Positions 1-8,680 of a DNA stretch of 64,000 nucleotides are shown here, piece by piece; position 1 is the first letter of the stretch; every line of letters begins with the position of its first letter. The position numbers and the translations under genes were made by a program. The stretch comes from Acidimicrobiaceae bacterium (GTDB taxonomy: Bacteria > Actinomycetota > Acidimicrobiia > Acidimicrobiales > Poriferisodalaceae). Below the pieces are notes generated by a model. That model was given only the letters and a program-made list of their open reading frames with translations, was not told where the DNA came from and did no database searches. Location of the stretch: assembly GCA_002722565.1 (NCBI GenBank), contig PBMG01000007.1, positions 230,423 through 294,422 on the forward strand, given 5' to 3'.

Positions 1-319
1 GGTGAGCCTCGACTCCATCTTTTTGGAGGCCAGGGTCGATTCCCATCTCTTCAGAAAAATCTGAAATTACTCGGTGGAGTTGAATCGTCAATTTCTCTTT
101 TTTTTCGTTGGTGACCAGCCAAGTTAATTCGTCGTCAGCTGTTGACTCGTGGACAGTATTTGGAGCGTTCATCCAGTTAAGGGGTTTATAAGCCCCGCCA
201 TCGGCGTGAATAGAGATAGAGCCATCGGCCTTAATCATGATGAGGCGAATCGCCTCTGCAAGGTGTGCGTCTAGTCGCCCTGAGTAATCAACTGTGCAGT
301 TCGCAATAACTAGACGCAT
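1..319 (-). CDS. nucS: Endonuclease NucS (mismatch-specific), 5' part only
   Basis: The minus strand is open from an ATG at 317-319 to the window edge, giving the first 106 residues. The protein opens [20 protein letters not shown] and continues with [20 protein letters not shown] and [14 protein letters not shown], which I recognise as the N-terminal dimerisation/DNA-binding domain of NucS. In actinobacteria and archaea NucS cuts both strands at mismatches and replaces MutS/MutL repair (established knowledge). The RecB-like nuclease domain lies outside the window, so the catalytic residues cannot be checked. The downstream neighbour on the same strand is unseen. Confidence 0.9.
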   Translation of the reverse strand, partial: MRLVIANCTVDYSGRLDAHLAEAIRLIMIKADGSISIHADGGAYKPLNWMNAPNTVHESTADDELTWLVTNEKKEKLTIQLHRVISDFSEEMGIDPGLQKDGVEAH

Positions 320-375
320 GGAAAGCCGAAGTTAGTCACGGCTGGCGCTGGGTACGCGGATTATTGCTCAATACT

Positions 376-1374
376 TCAAAGGAGTTGATAGGTGGAAGTC
401 AACTTGGGTTGACCGTGTTCGTCGAGCACTTCAGCTCTTCCTGTCTCGACCATGTGTAATAAGTGAGCATGGACTGACCCAGCCGCCGGGTACCAAAGCC
501 GCTTGTCGTACTTCTCGTACATCACGGGGACGAAGTCGGCGATTTTTTGTGGACCGCTTTGCAAAAAGCCAATTATCTGATCTTCACGTTCTTCTCGGTG
601 ATTGATGAAGCTTTGAACGTATTCAACTGGCTTAGGAATTGCTGGGCCGTGTGTTGGCCAGTAGCGCTGATGGTCGAGCGGGAGCAACTTCCTTAGAGAC
701 TGCATGTAGTCCTTCATCGATCCATCTGGAGGCCCAACGACACTGGTAGCCCACCCCATAACGTGATCGCCCGAAAAAAGGCTTTTCTCTTCCTCTAATT
801 CGAAACAAAGATGATTTGAGCAGTGACCAGGGGTGTGAATAGACCTGATCGTCCAGTTAGGTCCATGCACGATGTCGCCGTCCCTGAGAAATACGTCAGG
901 CGAAAATTCTGTATCAGCGCCTTCGCGTTTGAGCTCTTCGGGAAGTTCTTCGAATTCTTTTCGGTATTGTTTTTGCTCTTTTTCCGAGATGAACTCTGAG
1001 AAGTCCACGCGGTCTTCGGGGTCGTCCTCTTTGACGCTTCCATGGGGACCGAAGCCATATGAAATAGCTCCAGTCCGTTCCTTGAGTTGTTTGGTTAAAG
1101 GAGAGTGGTCGCTATGTGTATGGGTTATAAAAGCATGGGTGATTTTTTCGTCGGGGCCAAGAGCGGCGAGGATGTCGTCCAAGTGGCTTTCTAGAGGCGG
1201 TCCGGGGTCTATGACAGCAATTTCCCCTTGGCCAACCAGGTATGTTCCTGTCCCTTTGTAGGTGAAAGGCGTCGGGTTCTTACAAATGACTCGTCTGATC
1301 AATGGCGTTACTTGATCACTGGCGCCATAGTTGAAGTCCCCTAAATCCTGATGGTGTTCGATTTTTGTTGCCAT
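376..1374 (-). CDS. Metallo-beta-lactamase-fold hydrolase, LACTB2-like
   Basis: This 332-residue protein has the metal-binding motif HTHSDH at residues 85-90, TPGHCSNH at 181-188 with the next ligand histidine, SGDHVMG near 201-207 with the bridging aspartate, and a final YWPTHG histidine near 242. Together these give a complete two-zinc site. The C-terminal part (about 260-332) looks like the winged-helix tail found in LACTB2-type hydrolases. Relatives cleave thioesters, phosphodiesters or single-stranded RNA, so the substrate here is unknown. It starts with ATG and lies 56 bp upstream of nucS on the same strand, so the two could be co-transcribed. No signal peptide is visible, so a cytoplasmic enzyme is expected. 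Confidence 0.85.
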   Translation of the reverse strand: MATKIEHHQDLGDFNYGASDQVTPLIRRVICKNPTPFTYKGTGTYLVGQGEIAVIDPGPPLESHLDDILAALGPDEKITHAFITHTHSDHSPLTKQLKERTGAISYGFGPHGSVKEDDPEDRVDFSEFISEKEQKQYRKEFEELPEELKREGADTEFSPDVFLRDGDIVHGPNWTIRSIHTPGHCSNHLCFELEEEKSLFSGDHVMGWATSVVGPPDGSMKDYMQSLRKLLPLDHQRYWPTHGPAIPKPVEYVQSFINHREEREDQIIGFLQSGPQKIADFVPVMYEKYDKRLWYPAAGSVHAHLLHMVETGRAEVLDEHGQPKLTSTYQLL

Positions 1375-1522
1375 GACGCCCTACCTACAGGTCTTTTAGT
1401 GCTGGTCCTCAATTATGACGCGCACTGTAGCCGTGTTAATCAAGCTAGTTTGAACTAAGTGGTCACGTAGATCCTGAGTTGTTGCTTCGGAGTCCCTAAA
1501 CTCCAAATTGGAGGAACCCATT

Positions 1523-2305
1523 GTGTTGATTGTCTTATCACCTGCAAAGAGGCTCGACTTTGAATCGGAATTGCTGACGAGCAAGCACTCAGTGCCTGCG
1601 TTGATCGGTGACTCAGCTGAATTAGTGAAAGAGCTGGTCAAAAAATCACCAGCGGACCTAGGTCAACTCATGAATCTTTCGCCTTCCTTGGCGGATCTGA
1701 ACGCTGAACGTTTCCAAGATTGGGAAGAGGATTTCACTACGCATAATTCCCGAGCAGCGCTCTTGGCTTTTCAAGGCGATGTGTATGTGGGAATGGATGT
1801 GTCCCGATATACAGAACGTGATTTCACTCGAGCGCAAAAGACAATTCGAATTCTGTCGGGCTTGCATGGAGTGCTTAGACCTTTGGATCTGATCCAGCCG
1901 TATCGCCTTGAAATGGGGACAAGCCTGGTGACCTCGCGTGGTCAGGGACTTTACGAGTTCTGGGGTGACCGTATTAGCAAATTTCTGGCAGCGGATCTCG
2001 AAGGGCATCGCCCTCGGGTTTTAATTAATCTTGCTTCGAAGGAGTACTTCTCAGCTGTGGACGAAAGCCTTTTGGATGCTCGCGTCATAAGTCCACGATT
2101 CCTAGACGAGAAGAATGGCAAATTCAAGATCATCAGCCTCTACGCGAAGCAAGCTCGAGGGGCAATGGCCTCCTGGTTAGTGCTGAACAGAATAAACAGC
2201 CCTAGCGCGATCAGCGAGTTCTCTGAATTGGGCTATGAACACTCACCCGAAAAGAGCAGTCCAGAGGAACCAACTTTTGTTAGGAAGCAGGGTTCGCGCC
2301 CGTAA
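1523..2305 (+). CDS. yaaA: YaaA / UPF0246 peroxide-stress protein
   Basis: The N-terminus MLIVLSPAKRLDFES matches the conserved opening of YaaA (E. coli MLILISPAKTLDY). Later conserved segments include LLAFQGDVYVGMD and LSGLHGVLRPLDLIQPYRLE, followed by LINLASKEYFSAV. The family lowers free intracellular iron and protects DNA during peroxide stress, and it binds DNA with a helix-hairpin-helix-like fold. I chose the GTG at 1523, seven bases after GGAGGA (1510-1515). An in-frame TTG at 1508 overlaps that ribosome site and would add five residues unlike the family. The gene ends three bases before the convergent CoA-transferase, with no terminator hairpin between them. Confidence 0.9.
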   Translation: MLIVLSPAKRLDFESELLTSKHSVPALIGDSAELVKELVKKSPADLGQLMNLSPSLADLNAERFQDWEEDFTTHNSRAALLAFQGDVYVGMDVSRYTERDFTRAQKTIRILSGLHGVLRPLDLIQPYRLEMGTSLVTSRGQGLYEFWGDRISKFLAADLEGHRPRVLINLASKEYFSAVDESLLDARVISPRFLDEKNGKFKIISLYAKQARGAMASWLVLNRINSPSAISEFSELGYEHSPEKSSPEEPTFVRKQGSRP

Positions 2306-2308
2306 CGT

Positions 2309-3625
2309 TCAGACGATGCCCATTTTTTCGGCGGACTCCTTTAGCTCTTCGCGATGGTCTGGATGGGCGATTGAGATGAGTCGTTCGGCTTTTTGGCGGA
2401 CAGATGCATCCTGTAGGCGAGCAACCCCGAATTCCGTCACCACGACATCAACGTCGTAACGGGTTGCGGTTACCGCATTGATATTTATTTGAGGAACAAT
2501 CCGAGAAGCGACGCCACCTTTAGCAGTGGCTGGCATCAGGTGAATTGACATCGCTGATTCCGACATTTGGCAGCCTCTTAAAAAATCTAGAGCGCCGCCG
2601 ACCCCGCTATGTTGAACTCCGTTAATCATTTCAGAGTTGGCTTGACCCCACAGGTCGATTTCTAGTGCGCCATTTACGCAACGCATATCTCGGTTGGCAG
2701 AAATTTGTTGATGATTTAGAGCGACGTGAGCCGGCACGATGTGACAGTCCCGGTTGTCATTCAAAAACTCGAAGGTTTCAGGTAATGCAATGGTAAAGAC
2801 AGTCTTGTTTGGGAAGACCGTCTTGAGACGATTATTAGCGGCACCAGACTTCATTAGATCCATTAGACCCTGACACATGACTTCGGTATGAATGCCTAAA
2901 TCGGTTTTATGAGTTAGTCGCGCCAGCGCCACTTCGGTCAGACCCCCAACTCCGGATTGGACTGTGGCTCCGTTCGGAATTAGTTCGTCAAGTGCTCCCA
3001 CGAAAGGGTCGAGATTGGAGGGAGGCTTCCGCTCATCAAATATTGGCATGGACCCTTTAAGCGGAATGTGAATTAGCCCGTCAAAGTCTTCAACTCGGAA
3101 AGAATCTCCATGGATGTGCGGCACGACTGGATTGACTAAACCGAACACCAAATCACCGTCTCGTCGCGCTCGACGAACCAGAGCGTCGTTGCCTGCCATC
3201 GCCGACCCTGGAGGGACCGTGCCATCAGATAAAGGTGTTCCAACCTGGACGCACGCGACTCTTGGCGGGTTGCGAATAGCGAATCTTCCCCAGTCTTCTA
3301 ATCGGACGGGAACGAGTTCTGCCTTTGCGCCGGCCTCGCGCAATATTTGGGTCAGGAAAGGTGCTCGTAACTCAAGGTTTGGGGTCGTTCCAATCGCTGC
3401 GCCACCCTTTCTAGGGGCAGGAACGAAAACGGCTACACCATTTAGATCACTTCGTTCTGCCAATGCGAAAAGGAAGGCTGTGGGTTCCGGCAGGCTAGTT
3501 CCGACGAGATCACCGTCCTGCACCTGAGCTGCAGCGGCCTCTGCTGAGACCACTAGATGCGGCCACTCTTTAGTCCATTCAAAGTTCACGTTCTCGTCAG
3601 AAGCCACGGTTAGAACGTATCTCAC
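2309..3625 (-). CDS. Acetyl-CoA hydrolase/transferase family CoA-transferase
   Basis: This 438-residue protein has the two-domain architecture of class I CoA-transferases of the acetyl-CoA hydrolase / 4-hydroxybutyrate CoA-transferase family. Visible signatures are GVGGLTEVAL near 225-234, GIHTEVMCQGLMDLMKSG near 244-261 with the likely catalytic glutamate E248, and HSGVGGALDFLRG near 339-352. The C-terminal ADxxR-type tail is RLISIAHPDHREEL. The enzyme forms a glutamyl-CoA thioester and swaps CoA between carboxylic acids. The donor and acceptor cannot be told from sequence, although acetate/propionate or hydroxybutyrate are typical. It starts with GTG and is divergent from the PEP-utilising protein upstream. 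Confidence 0.85.
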   Translation of the reverse strand: MRYVLTVASDENVNFEWTKEWPHLVVSAEAAAAQVQDGDLVGTSLPEPTAFLFALAERSDLNGVAVFVPAPRKGGAAIGTTPNLELRAPFLTQILREAGAKAELVPVRLEDWGRFAIRNPPRVACVQVGTPLSDGTVPPGSAMAGNDALVRRARRDGDLVFGLVNPVVPHIHGDSFRVEDFDGLIHIPLKGSMPIFDERKPPSNLDPFVGALDELIPNGATVQSGVGGLTEVALARLTHKTDLGIHTEVMCQGLMDLMKSGAANNRLKTVFPNKTVFTIALPETFEFLNDNRDCHIVPAHVALNHQQISANRDMRCVNGALEIDLWGQANSEMINGVQHSGVGGALDFLRGCQMSESAMSIHLMPATAKGGVASRIVPQININAVTATRYDVDVVVTEFGVARLQDASVRQKAERLISIAHPDHREELKESAEKMGIV

Positions 3626-3820
3626 GCTGGTGTTGCCGGTCGTTTAAAGCCAAGCCGTTGAGATTTTCCTTAATGAACGTTTGCGCAAATAGGTGTAACG
3701 ATGCCTATAGTGCCGACGAGTCGTGAGTCGCGATCTGACCGGATGACTGCAACGAGGGGGAAGCAGTCATCCGGTCTACCGGTCTTCACTTTTGGATCGC
3801 ATGATGGGGAGGAACAGGAA

Positions 3821-5572
3821 ATGTCCGAGGAATACTTCGTGAGTACTAAGACATCAGACCGTTATCCAGTCTGGACCCGAGCGAATGTGGGCGAGGTGTT
3901 TCCTGATCCTGTCGCCTTGTCAACCTTTGATTTCGCGTTTCAGAACGATGATGGCATTCAGATAAGTGAACTTGGCTTTCGAGACGCTTACATCAAGATA
4001 GGTGCTTTCGAAGAAAGCGAATTTGATCCCGAAAATCCCGTATTTCTTGGAGTTTTTGGAGGGTACGCCTACCTCAACGCGTCTCTCATGCGCATCTTCG
4101 GCGAGAGAGCACCTGGCCTATCGGCGCAGGACATTGATGAAGCTTTTTTTGGAGTTCAGCCTGGCATCCCAGCCTATGAACAGCACCCGGACGACCCCAG
4201 TGCAGAAGCGGAAGCGCGGATAGGCGAGGTATTTCTTTGGGCTCTGACAACTCCCGATCTACCAGATGTTCTCGAACAAGAGCAACGAGTGAACGCACTT
4301 CGCGCCGAACGTCCTGAATTTAGTTCAATGGGTGACCATGAAATTGTTGATTGGATCGAAGGTTTCTTAAATGGAGGTTTCCGAGAGCTTTTTGCTCAGC
4401 ATATTTTCATTAGTTTCTTGACGACTGTTCCGATGGGTATCGTGTCGGCCGTCTGTGAAGCTATCGGTCGACCAACTGACACCATGAAAATCATGGCTGG
4501 ACTTGGCGACGTTGAATCTGCTGCTCCTTCTATGGCGATGTGGGAGCTAGGGCGCATAGCCACTGCTTCGGAAATACTTAAGACAGCATTCGAAAATGGC
4601 ATCGAGGGATTGAACGGACGCCTTCGAGACAGCAACGAACCCGAAGTCGAACACTTTGTTTCCGCCTTTGACGAATTTCTCTGGTCCTATGGGTCTAGAG
4701 GACCAAATGAGTGGGAAATTTCCTGCCCAACATGGGAAACGACCCCCGACTTGGCTTTGGCTGCGATAGATCGGATGCGAGTCTCTCCTGCTTCTGCAGC
4801 GCCGCAAGACCACCAAGCGCAGCTAGCCAATGATAGGCAGCGGATTGTCGCTGAGATTAGCGAAATGCTGGAAGGTGACCCAGCAGCACAGGGACAGTTC
4901 CTGGCAGGCGCTCACGGTGCTTCGGTCTTGATGCCCGGTCGTGAACGAACCAAAACCAATTGCGTCAAATTCATTCAAGAAGCTCGGATGGCTGCTCGCG
5001 AACTTGGACAACGCATGGTCGATAGAGGCGTTTACCCAGACGTAACCAGCTTCGCAATGCTCCGATTCTCAGAACAACATCAAGCAATTGATAATCCCGA
5101 TGGATGGCGCGAGATCATTGAACAGCGGCAAGCAGTCTTTGATCTTGCTGCAGCCAAACAAGAGCCTTTTGTCATTGTTGGAGAAAGTGAACCGCTTTCG
5201 GCTTGGCCTGACCGCGACTCGGTCTCAGTTGAACCCCTGCAGACCGGCGATTCGATTCAAGGCTTGCCGGGCTGTCCGGGCGTGTCAGAAGGTCGAGCCC
5301 GAGTGATTCTCGACAGTCATGATCCGACAGCATTAGAGCCCGGAGACGTTCTTGTAGCTCCGCTGACGGATCCCTCTTGGACGCCGCTGTTCGTGCCAGC
5401 CGCCGGAGTGGTCGTTGATGTTGGAGCGGCGCTAAGTCACGCCATCATCGTGAGCAGGGAACTTGGTATTCCTTGTGTGGTCTCTGCCACTGAGGCAACT
5501 AAACGTATTCCTGACGGGGCTAGGGTGCGAGTAGACGGAGATACTGGAGTGGTGACTGTCCTCGACGGCTAA
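3821..5572 (+). CDS. PEP-utilising (swivelling His-domain) protein without ATP-grasp
   Basis: Of 583 residues, the last ~90 form a phosphohistidine swivelling domain: GLPGCPGVSEGRARVI, then DPSWTPLFVPAAGVVVDVG and ALSHAIIVSRELGIPCVV with the phospho-acceptor histidine at about 540. The front part contains WTRANVGEVFPDPV, like the second domain of rifampicin phosphotransferases, followed by a long helical region. The N-terminal ATP-grasp domain that would make phosphohistidine is absent. I place the start at 3821, seven bases after GGGGAGGA (3806-3813). An in-frame ATG at 3701 would add 40 residues of low plausibility. The substrate is unknown; it may need a partner ATP-grasp protein or may bind rather than phosphorylate small molecules (inference). 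Confidence 0.75.
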   Translation: MSEEYFVSTKTSDRYPVWTRANVGEVFPDPVALSTFDFAFQNDDGIQISELGFRDAYIKIGAFEESEFDPENPVFLGVFGGYAYLNASLMRIFGERAPGLSAQDIDEAFFGVQPGIPAYEQHPDDPSAEAEARIGEVFLWALTTPDLPDVLEQEQRVNALRAERPEFSSMGDHEIVDWIEGFLNGGFRELFAQHIFISFLTTVPMGIVSAVCEAIGRPTDTMKIMAGLGDVESAAPSMAMWELGRIATASEILKTAFENGIEGLNGRLRDSNEPEVEHFVSAFDEFLWSYGSRGPNEWEISCPTWETTPDLALAAIDRMRVSPASAAPQDHQAQLANDRQRIVAEISEMLEGDPAAQGQFLAGAHGASVLMPGRERTKTNCVKFIQEARMAARELGQRMVDRGVYPDVTSFAMLRFSEQHQAIDNPDGWREIIEQRQAVFDLAAAKQEPFVIVGESEPLSAWPDRDSVSVEPLQTGDSIQGLPGCPGVSEGRARVILDSHDPTALEPGDVLVAPLTDPSWTPLFVPAAGVVVDVGAALSHAIIVSRELGIPCVVSATEATKRIPDGARVRVDGDTGVVTVLDG

Positions 5573-5613
5573 CAAAATAGTTGTTCGTTGGGTCGTGGAG
5601 TCAATAAGAACAT

Positions 5614-6435
5614 TTAGTCTTGCTTCCATCTTGGTGCCCGGCGTTCTGTAAAGGCCTGAACGCCTTCTTGGTAGTCGGGGTCCAACATGGCGGCTCTGAG
5701 TAGATCTTCGGAATCTGCTACAGATGAACCGACGTCTCGGTGCTGATCTAAATAAACCTGAAGCTTTGTCATTCTTTGAGCTGATGGAGATACCCGTGAG
5801 GCCAATTCAGAGGCGTATGACCTGACCCGCGGAAGTAATTCTGGTCCATCTAAAATTTCGTTGAAGAGGCCCCACCCGGTGGTTTCTTCAGCAGTGATAA
5901 TTCTGCTGGAAATTAAGAGGTCGTTAGCTCTAGTCAGGCCGACCAACCTTGGCAGAAGCCATGAAAGACCGAATTCGGCTGGCAGACCCAGTGGTCCATG
6001 AGCTGTGGTGAGCTTTGCATGTCTCGAGGCGAACCGAAGATCGCAATAGCAAGCAAGAACTAATCCAGCGCCGGCTGCCGCACCATTGACAGCAGCGATC
6101 GTGGTGACGTTTAAACCGAACATGAAGGCGAAGTTCTGATCAAACTCTGGGGCAACCCCGTAGCCCGGATTAGCAAGATCAGACCCAGTTCCAGAGTCAT
6201 AGCCGCCTTTTTCTAGGTGGCCCTCGAGTGCTTGGCTGTCAGCACCGACACAAAAATCATCGTTTTCTCCAGTGATAATCACTGTCCTAATTTCGGGTTC
6301 AGAGTCGGCCCGTTGGAGAAGGTGGCGGAGCTCGGTATGCATCCGACCCGTCCAAGCATTGCGACGTTTCGGTCGCGAGAGGGTGATAGTTGCTGTTGGT
6401 CCATCGACCTCGAAGATTGTGGTCTTTAGTTCCAT
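5614..6435 (-). CDS. Enoyl-CoA hydratase/isomerase family protein
   Basis: This 273-residue protein shows the crotonase fold. It has ITLSRPKRRNAWTGRM near the N-terminus, then GENDDFCVGADSQALEG forming the first oxyanion-hole strand. Next comes TIAAVNGAAAGAGLVLACYCDLRFAS, followed by AEFGLSWLLPRLVG. A glutamate in the segment FGLSWLL/AEFG region could serve as a general acid/base, but exact specificity (hydratase, isomerase or hydrolase) is not readable. The start lies six bases after the cysQ-like stop codon, so the two genes probably form one transcript. Its 3' end faces the PEP-utilising gene across 41 bases. Confidence 0.85.
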   Translation of the reverse strand: MELKTTIFEVDGPTATITLSRPKRRNAWTGRMHTELRHLLQRADSEPEIRTVIITGENDDFCVGADSQALEGHLEKGGYDSGTGSDLANPGYGVAPEFDQNFAFMFGLNVTTIAAVNGAAAGAGLVLACYCDLRFASRHAKLTTAHGPLGLPAEFGLSWLLPRLVGLTRANDLLISSRIITAEETTGWGLFNEILDGPELLPRVRSYASELASRVSPSAQRMTKLQVYLDQHRDVGSSVADSEDLLRAAMLDPDYQEGVQAFTERRAPRWKQD

Positions 6436-6441
6436 TTTGCT

Positions 6442-7203
6442 TCAGCCTTCAATTGCTCGTTGTAATGCAGCGAGAGCTTCATCTTTGAATTCTGGTCGAC
6501 AGATCAACAAATCAGGTAGCCAAGGATCCTCATAGTTGTAATCGAGAGGAGATCCGTCGCATCGGCTTGCATGCAGTCCTGCGGCCATAGCGACTGCAGC
6601 CGGAGCGCAATTGTCCCACTCGTACTGACCGCCACTATGAGCGTAAATATCTGCATGGCCGAGAACTACTGCCATAGCTTTAGCGCCCGCTGATCCCAGA
6701 GCTAATAGTTCTGCATCTAGTGCTTCTGCGACGATCATCGCGGCAGCTGGAGCTCTCGAACGACTCACAACCATCCTGGGTCTCCCTTCATGAGCTGGAG
6801 ATAGTTTGGATGCAGGATCTGTTGTCAAGGTCTTACCGATTGCCGGTAAAGCGACGGCCCCGGCAGTCGGAACTCCGTTCTCAGTAAGGGCTATGTGCAC
6901 TGCCCAATCGGAACGACCTGGTTCGCCAAATTCTCGGGTTCCGTCAAGAGGATCAACAATCCAAACTCTTTCCTTCTCTAAGCGGGATAGGTCATCGCGG
7001 CCTTCCTCAGACAAGATCCCGTCGCTAGGAAACTGTTCTTGAAGAGCTTTCATGATGAATCGATGAGCCTCAAGATCGCCGGTGTCTTTAACTGTCCAAC
7101 TGTCAGCTCCTTGGCCAAAAAGTCGTTCACGTATGTCCAAAAGAAGTTTTCCGGCGTCGGTCGCGATGCGAGCGCTAACCACGTGATCTTGGAGATCGGC
7201 CAT
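6442..7203 (-). CDS. cysQ: CysQ-like 3'(2'),5'-bisphosphate nucleotidase / inositol-phosphatase family
   Basis: This 253-residue protein carries the lithium-sensitive phosphatase metal sites: ILSEEGRDD (first acidic pair), WIVDPLDGTREFGEPG (the DPLDGT metal motif in the CysQ-type DGTxEF form) and YEWDNCAPAAVAMAAGL (the WD motif). CysQ removes the 3' phosphate from PAP produced in sulfate assimilation; related members act on inositol phosphates or fructose bisphosphate. The DGTREF form and the C-terminal SPLDYN segment favour CysQ. The ATG start lies 207 bases from the divergent transporter gene. It leads an apparent two-gene unit with the enoyl-CoA hydratase. Confidence 0.82.
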   Translation of the reverse strand: MADLQDHVVSARIATDAGKLLLDIRERLFGQGADSWTVKDTGDLEAHRFIMKALQEQFPSDGILSEEGRDDLSRLEKERVWIVDPLDGTREFGEPGRSDWAVHIALTENGVPTAGAVALPAIGKTLTTDPASKLSPAHEGRPRMVVSRSRAPAAAMIVAEALDAELLALGSAGAKAMAVVLGHADIYAHSGGQYEWDNCAPAAVAMAAGLHASRCDGSPLDYNYEDPWLPDLLICRPEFKDEALAALQRAIEG

Positions 7204-7246
7204 AAGTAATTGGACTCCTAATTGACGAAGTTGGATGAAGCTTTGT

Positions 7247-7260
7247 TAAACGATCGTTTA
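7247..7260. promoter_or_regulatory. Perfect 14-bp palindrome, possible operator
   Basis: TAAACGATCGTTTA reads identically on both strands and sits 44 bases upstream of the cysQ-like start, inside the divergent cysQ/aapJ promoter region. Its length and symmetry suit a TetR- or GntR-type dimer site. No regulator gene is adjacent, so the binding protein is unknown. Confidence 0.45.
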
Positions 7261-7289
7261 GCAGATAGTGTTTCTGCACTGTAAAGAGA

Positions 7290-7309
7290 TTGTGACGAAA
7301 AGATCACAA
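7290..7309. promoter_or_regulatory. Inverted repeat TTGTGA-N8-TCACAA upstream of aapJ
   Basis: The half sites TTGTGA (7290-7295) and TCACAA (7304-7309) are a perfect inverted pair 101 bases before the aapJ start. The halves resemble Crp-family half sites (TGTGA/TCACA), but the spacer is eight bases rather than six, so a Crp-like protein is only one possibility. The site lies where an operator for aapJQMP would be expected. Confidence 0.4.
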
Positions 7310-7410
7310 GGTGTTTGTTTGCCTTGTTGACCGTATACCGTGCACGCACTCTTAACCGAGCAGAAAGCCGGTCGCGGGCCGGCAACCGCAACAGAGAGGG
7401 ACTCAAACAG

Positions 7411-8529
7411 ATGCGGAAAAACATTATGTGGCGACTGCTTGCCACACTATTCGCTCTAGCACTTGCCGCTTCGGCTTGTGGTGGTAGCGATTCTTCCGAC
7501 GACAGCAGCGCAAGCAGCTCGTCATCGGACGCAGAAGAAACTGAAGTAACGCTCGCAGCCAGCGGCGAAAGCCTGCTGGACACGATCAAGAGCCGTGGCA
7601 CCCTTAACTGTGGTGTTTCAGGTTCTGCCGTGGCGTTCTCAGAACTCCAAGCTGATGGCAGCATGGCCGGCTTCGATGCCGACTATTGCCGCGTTGTTGC
7701 AGCAGCCATCCTTGGCGATGCAAACAAGGTGAACTTCGTTTCATTGACAGCCGCTGAACGCTTCACTGCAGTTCAGACCGGTGACGTTGATCTTCTGATG
7801 CGAAACACAACTTGGACACAAAGTCGTGACTCTGAGGTGGGAATGGACTTCGGACCAACCACTTACTATGACGGCCAGCAACTCATGGGTCGCGAAAGTG
7901 ACGGCTTCTCCGGATCTTCACAGGTATCGGATATTGGCGGTTCAGTGATCTGCACCAGTGCAGGTACCACGACCGAAAAGAACATCGCAGACGCAGCAGC
8001 TGAAGCTGGTGTAGTTATCGAACTTCAAACTTTCGAAGACTTCGATACTGTTACCAACAACTTCATCTCCGGCGCATGTGACATCATCACCACTGACGGT
8101 TCAGCTCTCGTTGGCCGAAAGGCACAGCAACAGCCAGACACTGAGAACTGGGTGATCTTCCCAGCGACACCAATCTCAAAAGAGCCGCTTGGTCCTACAT
8201 ACGGACAGAACGACTCGGCATTTGCTGACGCAGTTAACTGGGCGGTTTACGCAACCATCATCGCCGACGAAAAAGGCTTGGATTCAAGCAACGTCGACAT
8301 GATGCTTACTAGTGGTGACACCGAAACGATTCGTCTCCTTGGAGGCGAAGGTGAACTGCAGAGCGGTATGGGCCTTCCAGCCGATGCCTTCTACCAGGTC
8401 ATCAGCCAGGTCGGAAACTACGACGAGATTTACAGCCGTAACCTCAACCCAGTGGGTCTGAGCCGCGAAGGGTCAGCTAATGCTGCCTGGACAGCGGGTG
8501 GTCTTGTTTACGCTCCACCAGCACGTTGA
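7411..8529 (+). CDS. aapJ: Amino-acid ABC transporter substrate-binding lipoprotein, AapJ-like
   Basis: The start at 7411 gives MRKNIMWRLLATLFALALAA followed by SACGGS, a lipoprotein signal peptide with the acylated cysteine at about residue 22, then a serine/aspartate-rich linker. An in-frame start at 7315 would bury this signal, and AGAGAGGGA lies about ten bases before 7411. The mature part matches the general L-amino-acid binding protein AapJ: GTLNCGVSGSAVAFSELQ, then GFDADYCRVVAAAILGD and DLLMRNTTWTQSRD. It binds several polar amino acids outside the membrane and hands them to AapQM. It is first in the aapJQMP order, and two hairpins separate it from aapQ. Confidence 0.88.
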   Translation: MRKNIMWRLLATLFALALAASACGGSDSSDDSSASSSSSDAEETEVTLAASGESLLDTIKSRGTLNCGVSGSAVAFSELQADGSMAGFDADYCRVVAAAILGDANKVNFVSLTAAERFTAVQTGDVDLLMRNTTWTQSRDSEVGMDFGPTTYYDGQQLMGRESDGFSGSSQVSDIGGSVICTSAGTTTEKNIADAAAEAGVVIELQTFEDFDTVTNNFISGACDIITTDGSALVGRKAQQQPDTENWVIFPATPISKEPLGPTYGQNDSAFADAVNWAVYATIIADEKGLDSSNVDMMLTSGDTETIRLLGGEGELQSGMGLPADAFYQVISQVGNYDEIYSRNLNPVGLSREGSANAAWTAGGLVYAPPAR

Positions 8530-8549
8530 TATAACAGTTTGATTCAAGA

Positions 8550-8566
8550 AGCGGTCCAGTACCGCT
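8550..8566 (+). other. Hairpin after aapJ (first of two)
   Basis: AGCGGT, loop CCAGT, ACCGCT form a six-bp stem 20 bases after the aapJ stop, just before the longer hairpin at 8579-8615. Confidence 0.5.
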
Positions 8567-8578
8567 GAAAAGAATTTT

Positions 8579-8615
8579 GAAGGGGCTGGAGGTCAAATGG
8601 ACCTCCAGCCCCTTC
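8579..8615 (+). terminator. 16-bp perfect stem-loop between aapJ and aapQ
   Basis: GAAGGGGCTGGAGGTC (8579-8594) pairs perfectly with GACCTCCAGCCCCTTC (8600-8615) across a five-base loop. No T-run follows, so it is not a classic intrinsic terminator. It sits between the binding-protein gene and the permease genes, where such stems are known to protect the upstream mRNA or to cut read-through so that binding protein is made in excess. Confidence 0.65.
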
Positions 8616-8680
8616 ACTACCTCTAGGCTGAACGATCGATCACCTAGAGCTGTCGTGTTTACCTGAGAGGGAATCATTTA

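Noticed and set aside
1396-1641. Reverse frame overlapping the start of yaaA
   Set aside because: Antisense to a clear yaaA gene and serine/threonine-rich without pattern.
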